Shown here piece by piece: positions 47,287 through 56,775 of a DNA stretch of 64,000 nt. The DNA is from Streptomyces sp. GKU 895. Its GTDB lineage: Bacteria; Actinomycetota; Actinomycetes; Streptomycetales; Streptomycetaceae. The notes beneath the pieces are model-generated. The model was not told where the DNA came from, searched no databases, and saw only the letters and a program-made list of their open reading frames with translations. A program made the position numbers and the translations under genes. Where the stretch lies: NCBI GenBank assembly GCA_002027195.1, contig MWJO01000001.1:149533-213532 (forward strand), read 5' to 3'. How positions within the stretch are numbered: position 1 is the first letter of the stretch; each line of letters begins with the position of its first letter.

Positions 47287-47757
47287 TCAGCCGAACATGC
47301 CCGGCGTGTAGCCGCCGGCAGGCTGCTGGTTGATGACGTTGATGCGGTTGTAGGCGTTGATGATCGCGATCAACGAGATCAGTGCGGCGAGCTGGTCCTC
47401 GTCGTAGTGCTTGGCAGCGTTGGCCCAGGCGTCATCCGACACTCCGCCCGCTGCGTCGGCGATACGGGTGCCCTGCTCGGTGATCTCCAGCGCCGCGCGC
47501 TCGGCGTCGGTGAAGACGGTCGCCTCGCGCCAGGCGGCGACCAGGTGCAGTCGCTGCTGGTCTTCGCCCGCGGCGACGGCGTCCTTGGTGTGCATGTCGG
47601 TGCAGAACCCGCAGCCGTTGATCTGGCTGGCCCGGATCTTCACCAGTTCCTGGGTGGCTACGGGCAGCGCCGAGTGCACAGCGGCTCCTGCCGAGTTGAG
47701 GTGCTTCATGACCTTGCCCGCGAGAGCGTTGCCGAAGTAGTTGATGCGCGCGTCCAT
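47287..47757 (-). CDS. carboxymuconolactone decarboxylase (CMD/AhpD) family protein
   Basis: 156 residues. The CMD helix carries GCGFCTDMH, the AhpD-type Cys-x-x-Cys-x-x-x-His redox centre (about residues 48-56), preceded by QELVKIRASQIN. Members act as alkylhydroperoxidases using the two cysteines. This is the C in the CMD/oxidoreductase/epimerase set known to accompany ECF41 sigma factors. It lies 84 bp downstream of an epimerase-like gene and ends before a terminator, so the two form an operon. Confidence 0.9.
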   Translation of the reverse strand: MDARINYFGNALAGKVMKHLNSAGAAVHSALPVATQELVKIRASQINGCGFCTDMHTKDAVAAGEDQQRLHLVAAWREATVFTDAERAALEITEQGTRIADAAGGVSDDAWANAAKHYDEDQLAALISLIAIINAYNRINVINQQPAGGYTPGMFG

Positions 47758-47841
47758 GTAGGGATCCTGAGAGTCGAGTGATGGGAGGTGAACTGATGTG
47801 ACGTTGCTGCGAGTTCGGGGCCGTGGGCTCCGTGCCCGCAG

Positions 47842-48585
47842 CTACTGCTTGCTGCTCCAGTCGGCGAAGTGCGTCTCGCCGAGCTGTGCGTCGGGGCCGG
47901 GCAGCAGGTCGGACTCCTTGAGAGCGGCACCCCAGTAGAGACCCGTCGGGTCCGTCACGACCGTGCGAGGGTCGTTGTGGGCAGCGAGGCTCTTGCGGAT
48001 GAAGTCCTCCAGGGTGAAGGTGTCGGGGCCGGCGACCTCGACGATTCCGTTGACCGGAGTGCCGACCGCCGTGCGGCCGACCGCCGCGGCTACGTCCCCC
48101 GAGAAGATGGGCTGGATCTTGATGGGGGCGACGGACACCGTGTCACCGCTGGTCGCCGAGTCCGCGAGGGTCTTGGCGAACTCGAAGAACTGCGTGGCGT
48201 GGACGATCGAGTACGGCAGCCCGGAGTCCCGGATCATGTCCTCCTGGACCTGCTTGGCCTGGAAGTAGCCGACCTGCTGGAGGCGAGCGGTGCCCACGAC
48301 CGACAGGGCCACGTGGTGCGTGACGCCGGCGGCGGCCTCCGCCGCGAGCAGGTTGGTCGTGGAAGCGCGGAAGAACTCCATCACCGCGTCGTCCTCGAAG
48401 GAGGGGGAGTTGGAGACGTCGACGACGACGGAGGCGCCCTTCAGGACGTCGGCCAGACCTTCGCCGGTGACCGTGTTGACTCCGGTGTTCGGGGAGGCTG
48501 CCACCGCCTCGTGACCGTGTTCGTTGAGCTTGGAGACGACCTTGGAACCGATGAGTCCGGTTCCGCCGATCACTACGACCTTCAT
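47842..48585 (-). CDS. NAD(P)H-binding SDR (NmrA/epimerase-like)
   Basis: 247 residues, close paralogue of the 32282 gene: GGTGLIGSKVVSKLNEHGHEAVAA, ALSVVGTARL, SGLPYSIVHATQFFEF, VEVAGPDTFTLEDFIRK. GAGAAGGGA precedes ATG 48585. It heads the operon with the CMD gene. Two perfect ECF promoters lie upstream (48675-48701 and 48841-48867), more than any other gene here, implying strong or layered induction. The substrate is unknown. Confidence 0.85.
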   Translation of the reverse strand: MKVVVIGGTGLIGSKVVSKLNEHGHEAVAASPNTGVNTVTGEGLADVLKGASVVVDVSNSPSFEDDAVMEFFRASTTNLLAAEAAAGVTHHVALSVVGTARLQQVGYFQAKQVQEDMIRDSGLPYSIVHATQFFEFAKTLADSATSGDTVSVAPIKIQPIFSGDVAAAVGRTAVGTPVNGIVEVAGPDTFTLEDFIRKSLAAHNDPRTVVTDPTGLYWGAALKESDLLPGPDAQLGETHFADWSSKQ

Positions 48586-48674
48586 GGACTTTCCCTTCTC
48601 TGATCACGCACGGTGCCCCGCAGGTCTGCGGCGACCTCGGCCACGGCACCGGCCGCGATGGCTCGTACCCTCCT

Positions 48675-48701
48675 GACCAGGCGGCCCCGGCATCTGTGAC
48701 A
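48675..48701 (-). promoter_or_regulatory. proximal ECF41-type promoter of the epimerase/CMD operon
   Basis: TGTCACA-N16-GGTC on the minus strand, ~80-nt leader. Confidence 0.8.
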
Positions 48702-48840
48702 GGGCGGCCCGGAAAGACCGCGTGCCGCTGGCGATCGGCCCTCACACGATGGGTCTGGCATGGTCGGACACGTCGCACCACGGCTCGGCGACATGGATCC
48801 CCCTGCGACAGCGAACGGACACGATCATTGGGTGGGGAAC

Positions 48841-48867
48841 GACCGGACAGGACCGCGATTTGTGACA
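48841..48867 (-). promoter_or_regulatory. distal ECF41-type promoter of the epimerase/CMD operon
   Basis: A second TGTCACA-N16-GGTC, 166 bp upstream of the proximal copy. A 70-codon frame (48582-48794) with AGGGGG before its ATG and an ATGA overlap with the epimerase lies between and could be its product. Confidence 0.65.
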
Positions 48868-49011
48868 ACCTCGGAGTGTTTTCAGGCGTGGAAGTAGTCA
48901 CAGTGTCTGTTCGGTCGGTGCGGGAGAAGCCGCGGGTATCGTGGCGAGCATCCTTTCGAACACCCCTGTGGGAGCCCTGTTCCCCCGGATCCCGCCGAGG
49001 AGCCGAGCCGC

Positions 49012-51790
49012 ATGATCGCCAGCCCGCTTCCCGACCTGGTCGGCCGGCAGCGCGAGTGCGCGGCGCTGGACGATCTACTGGCCGGCCTGCGGGAGGGCAC
49101 CTCCCGTGTCCTGGTCGTACGAGGTGAAGCGGGCATCGGCAAGTCGGTGCTGCTGGAATACGCGGCCGCGCATGCATCCCGGGTGAAGGTGACCTGGGGG
49201 CGCGGTGTCGAGGCCGACATGGAGCTGCCCTACGCGAGCCTGCACCAGGTGTGCGCGCCGTTCCTGGACGGCGTCGAGGACCTGCCGCAACCCCAACGTG
49301 ACGCGCTGCGGGTGGCGTTCGGGACGGCGGTCGGCGATCCGCCCGACCGCTTCCTGGTCGGCCTCGCCGTGCTGACCCTGCTCACCCGGGCCTCGGAGAC
49401 CCGGCCGGTGCTGGCGCTGGTCGACGACGCTCAGTGGCTGGACCAAGTGTCGTTGCAGACACTTGAGTTCGTGGCCCGACGACTGCTCGCGGAGCCGGTC
49501 GCCATGGCGTTCGCGGTCCGCGACCCCGAAGGGCAGTCCGCGCTCGCAGGTCTGCCGGCGCTGCAACTCAGGGGCCTTGACGCCGCGGCGGCCGGCGAAC
49601 TTCTGGAGAGCGCTGTGGGGGGACGGTTGGAGGAACGGGTCCGGGACCGGTTCGTGGCCGAGACGCACGGCAACCCGCTCGCGCTGCTGGAGTTCTCCCG
49701 CGGCCGCAGCGCCGCCGAACTGGCCTACGGCGTCGACGCGTCGAGCGCCCCGGTCGTCCAGGTTCCAGTGGCCAGCCGTGTCGAGCGTGACTTCGCCGGT
49801 CGGCTCGGTGCGCTGCCGGCCGCGACCCGCACCCTGCTGCTGATCGCCGCAGCGGAACCGATCGGCGACGTACGTCTGTTGACCCGTGCGGCCACTTCCC
49901 TTGGCATCACTCCGGACGCCGCACCTGCCAAGCGGCCGGCCTGATCGAATTCGGCGAGCCCGTACGGTTCCGGCACCCCTTGGTCCGTTCTGCGGTCTAC
50001 CACGGAGCCGAGCCGGAGGATCGGCGTGCGGTGCACCGGGCCCTGGCCGAGGCCACGGACCCCCTCCTGGACCCGGACCGGCGCGCCTGGCATGCCGCGC
50101 AGGCGGCCGACGGTCCGGACGAAGAGGTCGCCGCAGGACTGGAGCAGGCCGCCGACCGCGCCCGTCAGCGTGGTGGCATCGCGGCCGAGGCGGTGCTGCT
50201 GGAACGCGCGGTCGAGGTGACACCCGACCCCTGGCCGCGAGGGCGCCGGGCCCTTGCGGCGGCCGAAGCGCACTTCTCGGCCGCCGCACCCGAACGGGCC
50301 ACAGATCTCGCGGCGGTCGCCGACCTGTATCCGCTCAGTGTCCTTGACCGGGCGCGTCTGGCGAGGCTGCGGGCCAGAATCCTGTTCGCCCGCAGCCGCA
50401 GTGACGAGGCCGCACCACTTCTCCTGAACGCGGCCGCTCAGTTCACCGCGGCCGGATCTCCTCTGGCGAGGGAGACGTATCTGGAGGCGATCAGCGCGAC
50501 CATCTTCGCCGGCCGGGTCCACGGCCCGACCGCGCCCGCGCCGCGGCGATAGCCGCTCGGGCGTCCGGGGCGCCGTCCTCGGGTTCCAAAGCAGCCGACG
50601 CTCTCCTGGACGGTGTGGCGGCCCTGCTCGCCGACGGCGCCCGGACAGGCGTCCCGGCCCTGCGCGAGGCACTCGACCTGCTCCAACACGAAGAGCTGCG
50701 CACGCGAGAGGCGACCGTACGGTGGCTGCTGCTGGCCCCGGTTGCGCTCGAGTCGTTTATCCACTGGGCCTGGGACCTGCACGCCTGGGACACACTGTCG
50801 AGCCGCGCGGTGCGTCTGGCCCGCGACATCGGAGCCCTCGGCACCCTGCCGCCGGCGCTGATCTACGCGGGAGGGGTGCACATCCACTACGGCGACTTCG
50901 CCGAGGCGGACCGGATGATCGACGAGGCCGACGCGATCGCCACCGCGACCGGCCACGCCCCGCACAAGTACGCCACGCTCGTCCTGGCCGCGTGGCGGGG
51001 CGAGGCGGACGTCGCCGCCAGCATCATCGAAGAGGCCAGAGAGCGTGCCGTGCAGCGGGGAGAGGTGTCCCTGCTCGGCGCCATGGGCTACATCCAGGGG
51101 GTGCTCTTCAACGGACTGGCTCGCTACGAAGAGGCGATGGAGGCCGCCCGCACCGGCATCGAGCACGACGGGTTCAACTTCACCGGTCTGTCCCTGGTCG
51201 AACACGTCGAGGCCGCGACACGGTGCGGTGAACTCGACCAGGCCCGCGCCTCGTTGGCCCGCCTGACCGAACTCACCCGCGCCGCCGACTCCGGATGGGC
51301 GCGCGGCGCGAGCGCTCGCAGTGCGGCGCTGCTGGCCGACGGCGAGGCGGCCGACCGCCTGTACCGCACGGCGATCGAGGAATTCGGCCGTGGCGGGGTC
51401 GCCGTGGAGGTGGCGCGCTCCCACCTGCTCTACGGCGAGTGGCTGCGGCGCGCCCAGCGTCGGTCCAAGGCCCGCGAGCATCTTCGTACGGCCCACGACA
51501 TGTTCGCCGCGATGCCGGCCCACGCGTTCGCCGAACGGGCCCGCCGCGAGCTGCTCGCCACCGGTGAGCAAGTGGCCGTCCGGGAGACCACGCCGACGAG
51601 TGCCCTGACTCCGCAGGAGTCCCAGGTCGCCGCCCTCGCCGCCGACGGCATGACCAACGCACAGATCGGCGCCGAATTGTTCATCAGCCCCCACACCGTG
51701 GAATGGCATCTGCGGAAGGTGTACACGAAGCTCGGCATCAGCTCCCGCCGAGCCCTGCCGCAGGTCCTCGACAGCGCACGGGCACGGTGA
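49012..51790 (+). pseudogene. LAL-type LuxR transcriptional regulator, interrupted by two one-base deletions
   Basis: With two bases restored this is one 926-codon gene. Walker [14 protein letters not shown] (about residues 37-49), ALVDDAQWLDQ Walker B, TPR-like centre, and a C-terminal LuxR HTH (LTPQESQVAALAADGMTNAQIG, then VYTKLGISSR). Breaks are near 49930 (AAGCG-GCC, just before [20 protein letters not shown]) and near 50525 (GGCCC-GAC). It is a paralogue of the regulator at 15880, which breaks at the equivalent point. The upstream region has no ECF promoter on this strand. Confidence 0.8.
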
Positions 51791-51907
51791 GACGCCGCCA
51801 CCTGGAGGGCACCGTTGCAGATCGATACCGCAACAGTGTGCCTTGGAGGCAATGAGGCCCTGTGACGTGGCCGTACGCGGAGAGTAACCCGCATCTATTG
51901 CACTAGG

Positions 51908-51934
51908 TGTCACATCCAGGCCACCGCCCCTGTC
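51908..51934 (+). promoter_or_regulatory. ECF41-type promoter of epimerase-like gene 52067-52870
   Basis: TGTCACA-N16-TGTC; leader about 123 nt. Confidence 0.7.
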
Positions 51935-52066
51935 AATTTCCTGACCGGGATCAGAAGGTCTGCTGCGGTGACCGCGGCATTGCCCCATGTAACGGCCGCG
52001 CTGTACGGGCCTGTTCGGTCTCATGCCCGTGGCGCGCCAGGTTGCTTTGAATGAGACGGAGCACGT

Positions 52067-52870
52067 ATGCGAGTGGTGGTCTTCGGTGACACCGGTCCTT
52101 TCGGGGCGGAGATTGCACAGCAAGTGAAAAGTCACGGGCACGAGGCCGTGGTGGTCTCCAGGACGTCCGGTGTCGACCCTCTGACAGGGGCGGGCCTGGC
52201 GGAAACGCTCGCCGGTTGTGGCGCCGTCGTCGACCTTTCCGGCCTGCCAAGCCTCGACGACGGCACGCTGACCGAGGACTTCGGCCTAGTGATCGATGAG
52301 GACGCCGTCCTTGACCGGGCCAGTCGGTCCGCCGCGCATCTTCTCACCGCTGAGACTGCGGCAGGAGTTGCACACCACGTCGGTCTGTCAGTGGTGGGCA
52401 CAGACCGGATCAGGGCAGAAGGGGTTTTCCGGGCGCTGCAGGCGCGGGAGAGCTTGGTGCGCGGTTCCGGAACCCCTTTCTCGATCATCCGTACGACGCA
52501 GTTGTTCGAATCCGTTGAAGACATCGCGGATGCGGCTACCGAGGACTGGATCGTGTGGGTGCCGCCAGTCGAGGTGCGCCCGGTCGCCCGCGCCGAAGTG
52601 GCCGCCCTTCTGGCCCACACAGCGGTTTCCAAGCCCCTGCAAGGTGTAGGCGAGATTGCCGGACCCGACCAGTTCCGGCTCGACGTCGTCGTCCGCCGTG
52701 CTCTGTCAGCGGACACGGAGCATCGCCGGGTCTTCACCGACTCTCGCAGCACCTTCTTCGGCGCCAGGGTCCGACGCACGGATCTCCTGCCGTCACCGGG
52801 TGCTCACATTGCGCGGCAGCGCTATGCGGCGTGGCGTGCGTACCACGCGGCCGCCGAGACGTCGGAGTGA
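52067..52870 (+). CDS. divergent NAD(P)-binding epimerase-like protein
   Basis: 267 residues. It shares the overall order of the 32282 and 47842 proteins (HGHEAVVVSRTSGVDPLTG, GLSVVGTDRI, SGTPFSIIRTTQLFESV, IAGPDQFRLDVVVRRAL). The Rossmann loop, however, reads FGDTGPFGAEI instead of GGTGLIG, so cofactor binding may be weakened or altered. About 15 extra residues occur after the glycine-rich strand region (DEDAVLDRA). ATG 52067 is preceded by GGAGCACGT. It could be a third target enzyme or a neofunctionalised sensor. Confidence 0.75.
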   Translation: MRVVVFGDTGPFGAEIAQQVKSHGHEAVVVSRTSGVDPLTGAGLAETLAGCGAVVDLSGLPSLDDGTLTEDFGLVIDEDAVLDRASRSAAHLLTAETAAGVAHHVGLSVVGTDRIRAEGVFRALQARESLVRGSGTPFSIIRTTQLFESVEDIADAATEDWIVWVPPVEVRPVARAEVAALLAHTAVSKPLQGVGEIAGPDQFRLDVVVRRALSADTEHRRVFTDSRSTFFGARVRRTDLLPSPGAHIARQRYAAWRAYHAAAETSE

Positions 52871-53315
52871 CGGACCAGGTCATGGCCTCCGTGTTCCGCG
52901 CCTTTGAGCCTTGCTCCGTCGGCAATCAGGCGGGGTGCCGTGCACGCTGCTCGGGTCGGCGAAGCTGACCAGCTGGTGATCACGCAACACCGGCAGGGGA
53001 TGAGGCTCCCCGTTCGACGCAGCTCCGGCACGGACACATCCCCGCCGCCGCGCTGACGAACACCGGTCGCCCCGGCCAGATGGCAAGGCTCCTGAGTCTG
53101 CCGACGGCAGGCGTGAGAAGTTGTCGTCGGACAGGAGTTGCGCGCTTCGTCAGCGAGAGTGTGACACGTTGTACGACGATGCATTGGTAACGTGTACTCG
53201 ACTATACGCGCACAGTATAGTCGCCTCGGCATCGCAGACGGCCTTCACGCCCTTCCGCTGCCCACCCAGCGTCGCGAGACGACACCCCCCACCCCGGTCG
53301 TATGAGAGGAATACT
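52871..53315. other. intergenic region with operator-like palindromes
   Basis: It contains the perfect inverted repeat CGACTATAC/GTATAGTCG (53199-53223) and an ACACGTT/AACGTGT pair around 53165-53197, both close upstream of the permease gene. A minus-strand frame of ~135 codons crosses it but matches nothing I recognise. Confidence 0.4.
53199..53223. promoter_or_regulatory. palindromic operator upstream of the FtsX-type permease
   Basis: A perfect 9-bp inverted repeat with 7-nt centre, unusually AT-rich for this window, about 95 bp before the permease start; typical of a TetR or MarR dimer site. Confidence 0.5.
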
Positions 53316-55658
53316 GTGATCCCACCTGCACGTCGGGGCCTCGGAGGTCTCCGCGCGCTCGCCCTCGGCGCTCGACTGGCACTCTTCGGCGGCCGAAACG
53401 GCGCGATCCGCACGTCTTTGACAGCTGTCGGAGTGGGCCTGGGGGTGGCAATGTTGCTGTTCGCCGCGTCGGTGCCGACCGTCAGACACCACAGGGACCA
53501 GCGGATCCACGACCGCATCGATGTCAACCTCAGCGACCGTGCCGTCGCGCGGTCGGATCACACTGTGCTTGTCAGAGATATTGACACCGTTTTCCGGGGC
53601 GAAAAGATCAGAGGGCGCATGGTGGAGCCGGAAGGGGCTGCGGCACCGCTGCCGCCCGGCGTCCAGCGCTACCCACACCCCGGGGAGATGCTCGTATCTC
53701 CTGCCCTGCGCCGCCTGCTGGCCGCACCGGGAAACGGACTGCTGCGCGAGCGGCTGGCCCATCCCGTCGCGGGCGAGATAGGCGACGCAGGTCTGCTCGA
53801 CCCGGGCGAGCACGTCTTCTATCTGGTCGCGAACCACATGACGGCCGATGCGGCGCAAACGCGGCGGATCGACCACTTCGGTAAGACCTATGCGAAGAAG
53901 CCCCTTCCGCTCGAACTCGTGCTCCTCTGCGTCGTGGGAATCGTCGTACTGCTACTCCCCATCGGTGCCTTCATCGCCGCGGCAGTACGGTTCGGTGGTG
54001 AGCGAAGGGACCGGCGGATGGCCGCCCTACGCCTGGTCGGCGCGAACCGTGGGATGACCGCCACCATCGCGGCGGGCGAAGTCGCGCTCAGCACACTGGC
54101 AGGCATCGCCCTAGGTGTGCTGCTCTTCGTCACGGGACGTCAATTCGCAGGCACGGTGCAGATACAGGGGCTCGGTGTCTTCACCGAAGACCTCACGCCA
54201 CAGCCCCTGCTGGCGGCCCTCGTGGTCGTCGCCGTACTCACGCTCTCCCTCGGCATCACGCAACTGTCGATGCACAAGGTGGCCGTCGAGCCCCTAGGAG
54301 TCGTCCGGAAGTCCGGCAGCACCTCGCGGCGCCTGTGGTGGCGAGCAGCACTTCCCCTGCTCGGACTGATCCTGCTGCGGATCTCCGTACGCAACCCTGC
54401 CGACCTGTACGGCACCTCGGGTGTCGTCCTGGTGCTCACCGGCATCCTCTCGTTGCTCGTCGGAGTCACAGCGGTGCTGCCCTGGGCCGTGGAACGCCTC
54501 ACCCGACTGTTCGGCGGATTCGGCCCGCTGCCTTGGCAACTAGCCCTGCGTGGGCTGCAGTTGAACGGCGAATCTGCCACCCGCTCGGTCAACGGAATCG
54601 CGGTTGCCGTCGCCGGGGCCGTGGCCCTCCAGACCCTCCTCACCGGACTCTCCCAGAACCCGGTGGACGATACCGCCGGAGGGGCGCGCGGCCTCTCCGC
54701 CTCCACACGCATCGCTGTCGCCCACCTCGACGGCGGCCACGCGCGAGGGGCGCAGTACGGCCCGGCGCTCGCCACGGCTCCGGGCGTGCAGCGGGCAATC
54801 GGGTTCCAGGAGGTGTCGGTGAGCCCCCTGGACGGCGGGTTCCCTCAGACCGTCCTGATCGCGGACTGCGATCAATTGCGCCTGCTGGCACAGCTGCCCG
54901 CCTGTTCGGACGGCGACGCCTTCCTCACCGTCCCTCCGGCCAGGGACACCATGCCCGACATGACCACGTGGGCGGCCGGACTGAAACTGCGCGTGGACAT
55001 GAACGGCCCCCGCTGGACAGTGCCGCACATCACCTCAACCGTCCGTGCGACCCCCGCCTGTCCGGCAGCGGTGTCCTCTGAGCGGACCCTGCTGGCCACT
55101 CCCGCAGCGGCCGGGCACACTGCCATCGCACACGCCGTCAGCGCGGTCGGCCTTACCTATGCGACCGGGTTCAAGGACGTGCAGGATCACATCCGGACCG
55201 CAGCAGCACGGCTCGACCCGGCGTTCAGCGTCGACTTTGATGAAAGGTCCCAGGGCGACCCTGCCCTCGACGGAGTCAGGCGGGCCCTGTTGGCTGGGGT
55301 GACCGCCGTGCTGGTACTGATCGCGGCGAGCATGCTGCTCGGTGCGGTGGAACAGGTCCGCGAGCGTGCACGAGTCCTGTCCGTACTCGTCGCGTTCGGC
55401 ACGCCCCGTCGTACGCTCGCCACGTCCGTCCTCTTACAGTCCGTTCTCCCCATCGGACTTGGTTTGCTCGTGGCGGAGTCGATCGGGACGGCCCTCGGCA
55501 GCACGCTGCTCGAACTCGCGGGGAGGCCTGTGACACACAACTGGAGCACCCTACTGGCCATAGCCGGCATCGGGGCGGCCGTCTCCCTCGGCGTCACCCT
55601 GTTGACCCTGCCGGCATTGTGGCGTTCGACGCGACCGCAGGGACTACGCCACGAGTAG
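53316..55658 (+). CDS. FtsX/MacB-type ABC transporter permease without ATPase partner
   Basis: 780 residues. An N-terminal membrane helix (TSLTAVGVGLGVAMLLFAASV), an extracellular region, then helices LELVLLCVVGIVVLLLPIGAFIAAA, VALSTLAGIALGVLLFV and PLLAALVVVAVLTLSLG. A second half repeats the plan, ending in LLAGVTAVLVLIAASMLLG and LLAIAGIGAAVSLGVTLLTLPAL. The usual MacB/LolD ATPase is not adjacent, so it must borrow one. GTG 53316 with GAGAGGA six bases upstream is preferred to earlier in-frame codons. It is preceded by palindromes rather than an ECF promoter. Confidence 0.8.
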   Translation: MIPPARRGLGGLRALALGARLALFGGRNGAIRTSLTAVGVGLGVAMLLFAASVPTVRHHRDQRIHDRIDVNLSDRAVARSDHTVLVRDIDTVFRGEKIRGRMVEPEGAAAPLPPGVQRYPHPGEMLVSPALRRLLAAPGNGLLRERLAHPVAGEIGDAGLLDPGEHVFYLVANHMTADAAQTRRIDHFGKTYAKKPLPLELVLLCVVGIVVLLLPIGAFIAAAVRFGGERRDRRMAALRLVGANRGMTATIAAGEVALSTLAGIALGVLLFVTGRQFAGTVQIQGLGVFTEDLTPQPLLAALVVVAVLTLSLGITQLSMHKVAVEPLGVVRKSGSTSRRLWWRAALPLLGLILLRISVRNPADLYGTSGVVLVLTGILSLLVGVTAVLPWAVERLTRLFGGFGPLPWQLALRGLQLNGESATRSVNGIAVAVAGAVALQTLLTGLSQNPVDDTAGGARGLSASTRIAVAHLDGGHARGAQYGPALATAPGVQRAIGFQEVSVSPLDGGFPQTVLIADCDQLRLLAQLPACSDGDAFLTVPPARDTMPDMTTWAAGLKLRVDMNGPRWTVPHITSTVRATPACPAAVSSERTLLATPAAAGHTAIAHAVSAVGLTYATGFKDVQDHIRTAAARLDPAFSVDFDERSQGDPALDGVRRALLAGVTAVLVLIAASMLLGAVEQVRERARVLSVLVAFGTPRRTLATSVLLQSVLPIGLGLLVAESIGTALGSTLLELAGRPVTHNWSTLLAIAGIGAAVSLGVTLLTLPALWRSTRPQGLRHE

Positions 55659-55767
55659 TTCGTTCCCCGGACCTCAGAAGACGGCGCTGATCCTCCCTCC
55701 GGAGGACAGCCCTGGCCGCAACGACAACGCACACGGTGATGTCCAGAACCACCGCACGAGGGAGACA

Positions 55768-56608
55768 GTGGCAATGGTGGACCCGGCAAGCCCGATCAGC
55801 ACGTGGAACGACGGAACACCAAGTACGGAGGCTCCGCGGGAACCCGATGCCACGGCCTCGGTGTTCGCCAACTTCCGTCAGTACTTCATGGGATGGGGCA
55901 CACACAGCCGAGCGGGCCACACCGTCGACCAGTTCCGCAGCGGGCTTGCGACCCCGCAGTTCAACGGCGTCGTACGCGTACGGTCGGTGTCCGCGGACGG
56001 GGCGGATGTGACGGCCGTCCGCGGGGAGTTCGCGAACGTTCCCTGGTGGTGGTGGGTCGGAGCCGACAGCCCCGAGGACACCGCCGACGTCCTGCGGCGC
56101 CGCGGTGGACGAGAGCTCACCGCCCTCCCCGTCATGGCGCTCCCGCTCGACGAACCGGCCCACCCGGGCACAATCCCGCACACCGCTCCCACCGGTTTGC
56201 GGGTGGAGCCGGTACGGGACGATGAACGGCTGGCCGAGTTCGTCCGCACGTACCGGGCGTCGATGGGTGTCGAGCCCGGGCTGGAGGCCGAGATGGTGCG
56301 CATTGAGTCGCGGCGCGAGGACAACGCCGACATCATCCGGCTGGCCGCCGTGCTGGACGGCCGAGTGGTCGGGACGACCGTGGTGATCGCCGCCCACGGG
56401 GTGGCCGGCATCTTCCTCGTCCACGTGACCCGGGCCCATCGCCGGCGGGGCGTCGGCGCGGCCCTGACGGCCGCCGCGCTCCAGGTGGGGGCGGAAACGC
56501 GGGATGCGCTGCGCCGCGCTGGTGGCCAGTCCCGCGGGCGAAGCGTTGTACCGACGTTTCGGCTTCACGACGATATCCGAGTACCGGCTGTTCGCCTTCC
56601 CCTCCTGA
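55768..56608 (+). pseudogene. GNAT family N-acetyltransferase, frameshifted near its end
   Basis: The first ~250 codons are intact: an N-terminal unknown domain (NVPWWWWVGADSPEDTADVLRRRG) and a GNAT core with VHVTRAHRRRGVGAALTAAAL (acetyl-CoA motif R-x-x-G-x-G). A one-base gain near 56497 (GAA-ACG) throws the frame off; skipping it gives GMRCAALVASPAGEALYRRFGF and a stop at 56608, the expected C-terminus (279 residues). GTG 55768 has GGGAG upstream; ATG 55774 is an alternative. Confidence 0.7.
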
Positions 56609-56714
56609 ACCGCAGCCGGTCCGGACGCGGAGCACGCGCTGCCTCTCAGGCCCGTACGCCGGCGCCGCGGGCGCCGGGGGGGCGCACGGCGCCCGGCAGG
56701 TGATCTGACCACCG

Positions 56715-56741
56715 TGTCACACCGAGTGCTGACGACCGGTC
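56715..56741 (+). promoter_or_regulatory. ECF41-type promoter of the type II NADH dehydrogenase gene
   Basis: TGTCACA-N16-GGTC; leader about 25 nt to GTG 56776. Confidence 0.8.
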
Positions 56742-56775
56742 TAGAGGGTCAGGACCGAGAGAAACAGAGGACACC

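Noticed and set aside
53159..53170. TGTGACA upstream of the FtsX-type permease
   Set aside because: Wrong orientation for the gene and no -10 at 16 nt on the minus strand.
52822..53232. Minus-strand frame of 136 codons between the epimerase-like and permease genes
   Set aside because: No recognisable motif, no ribosome site and it crosses the permease operator region.
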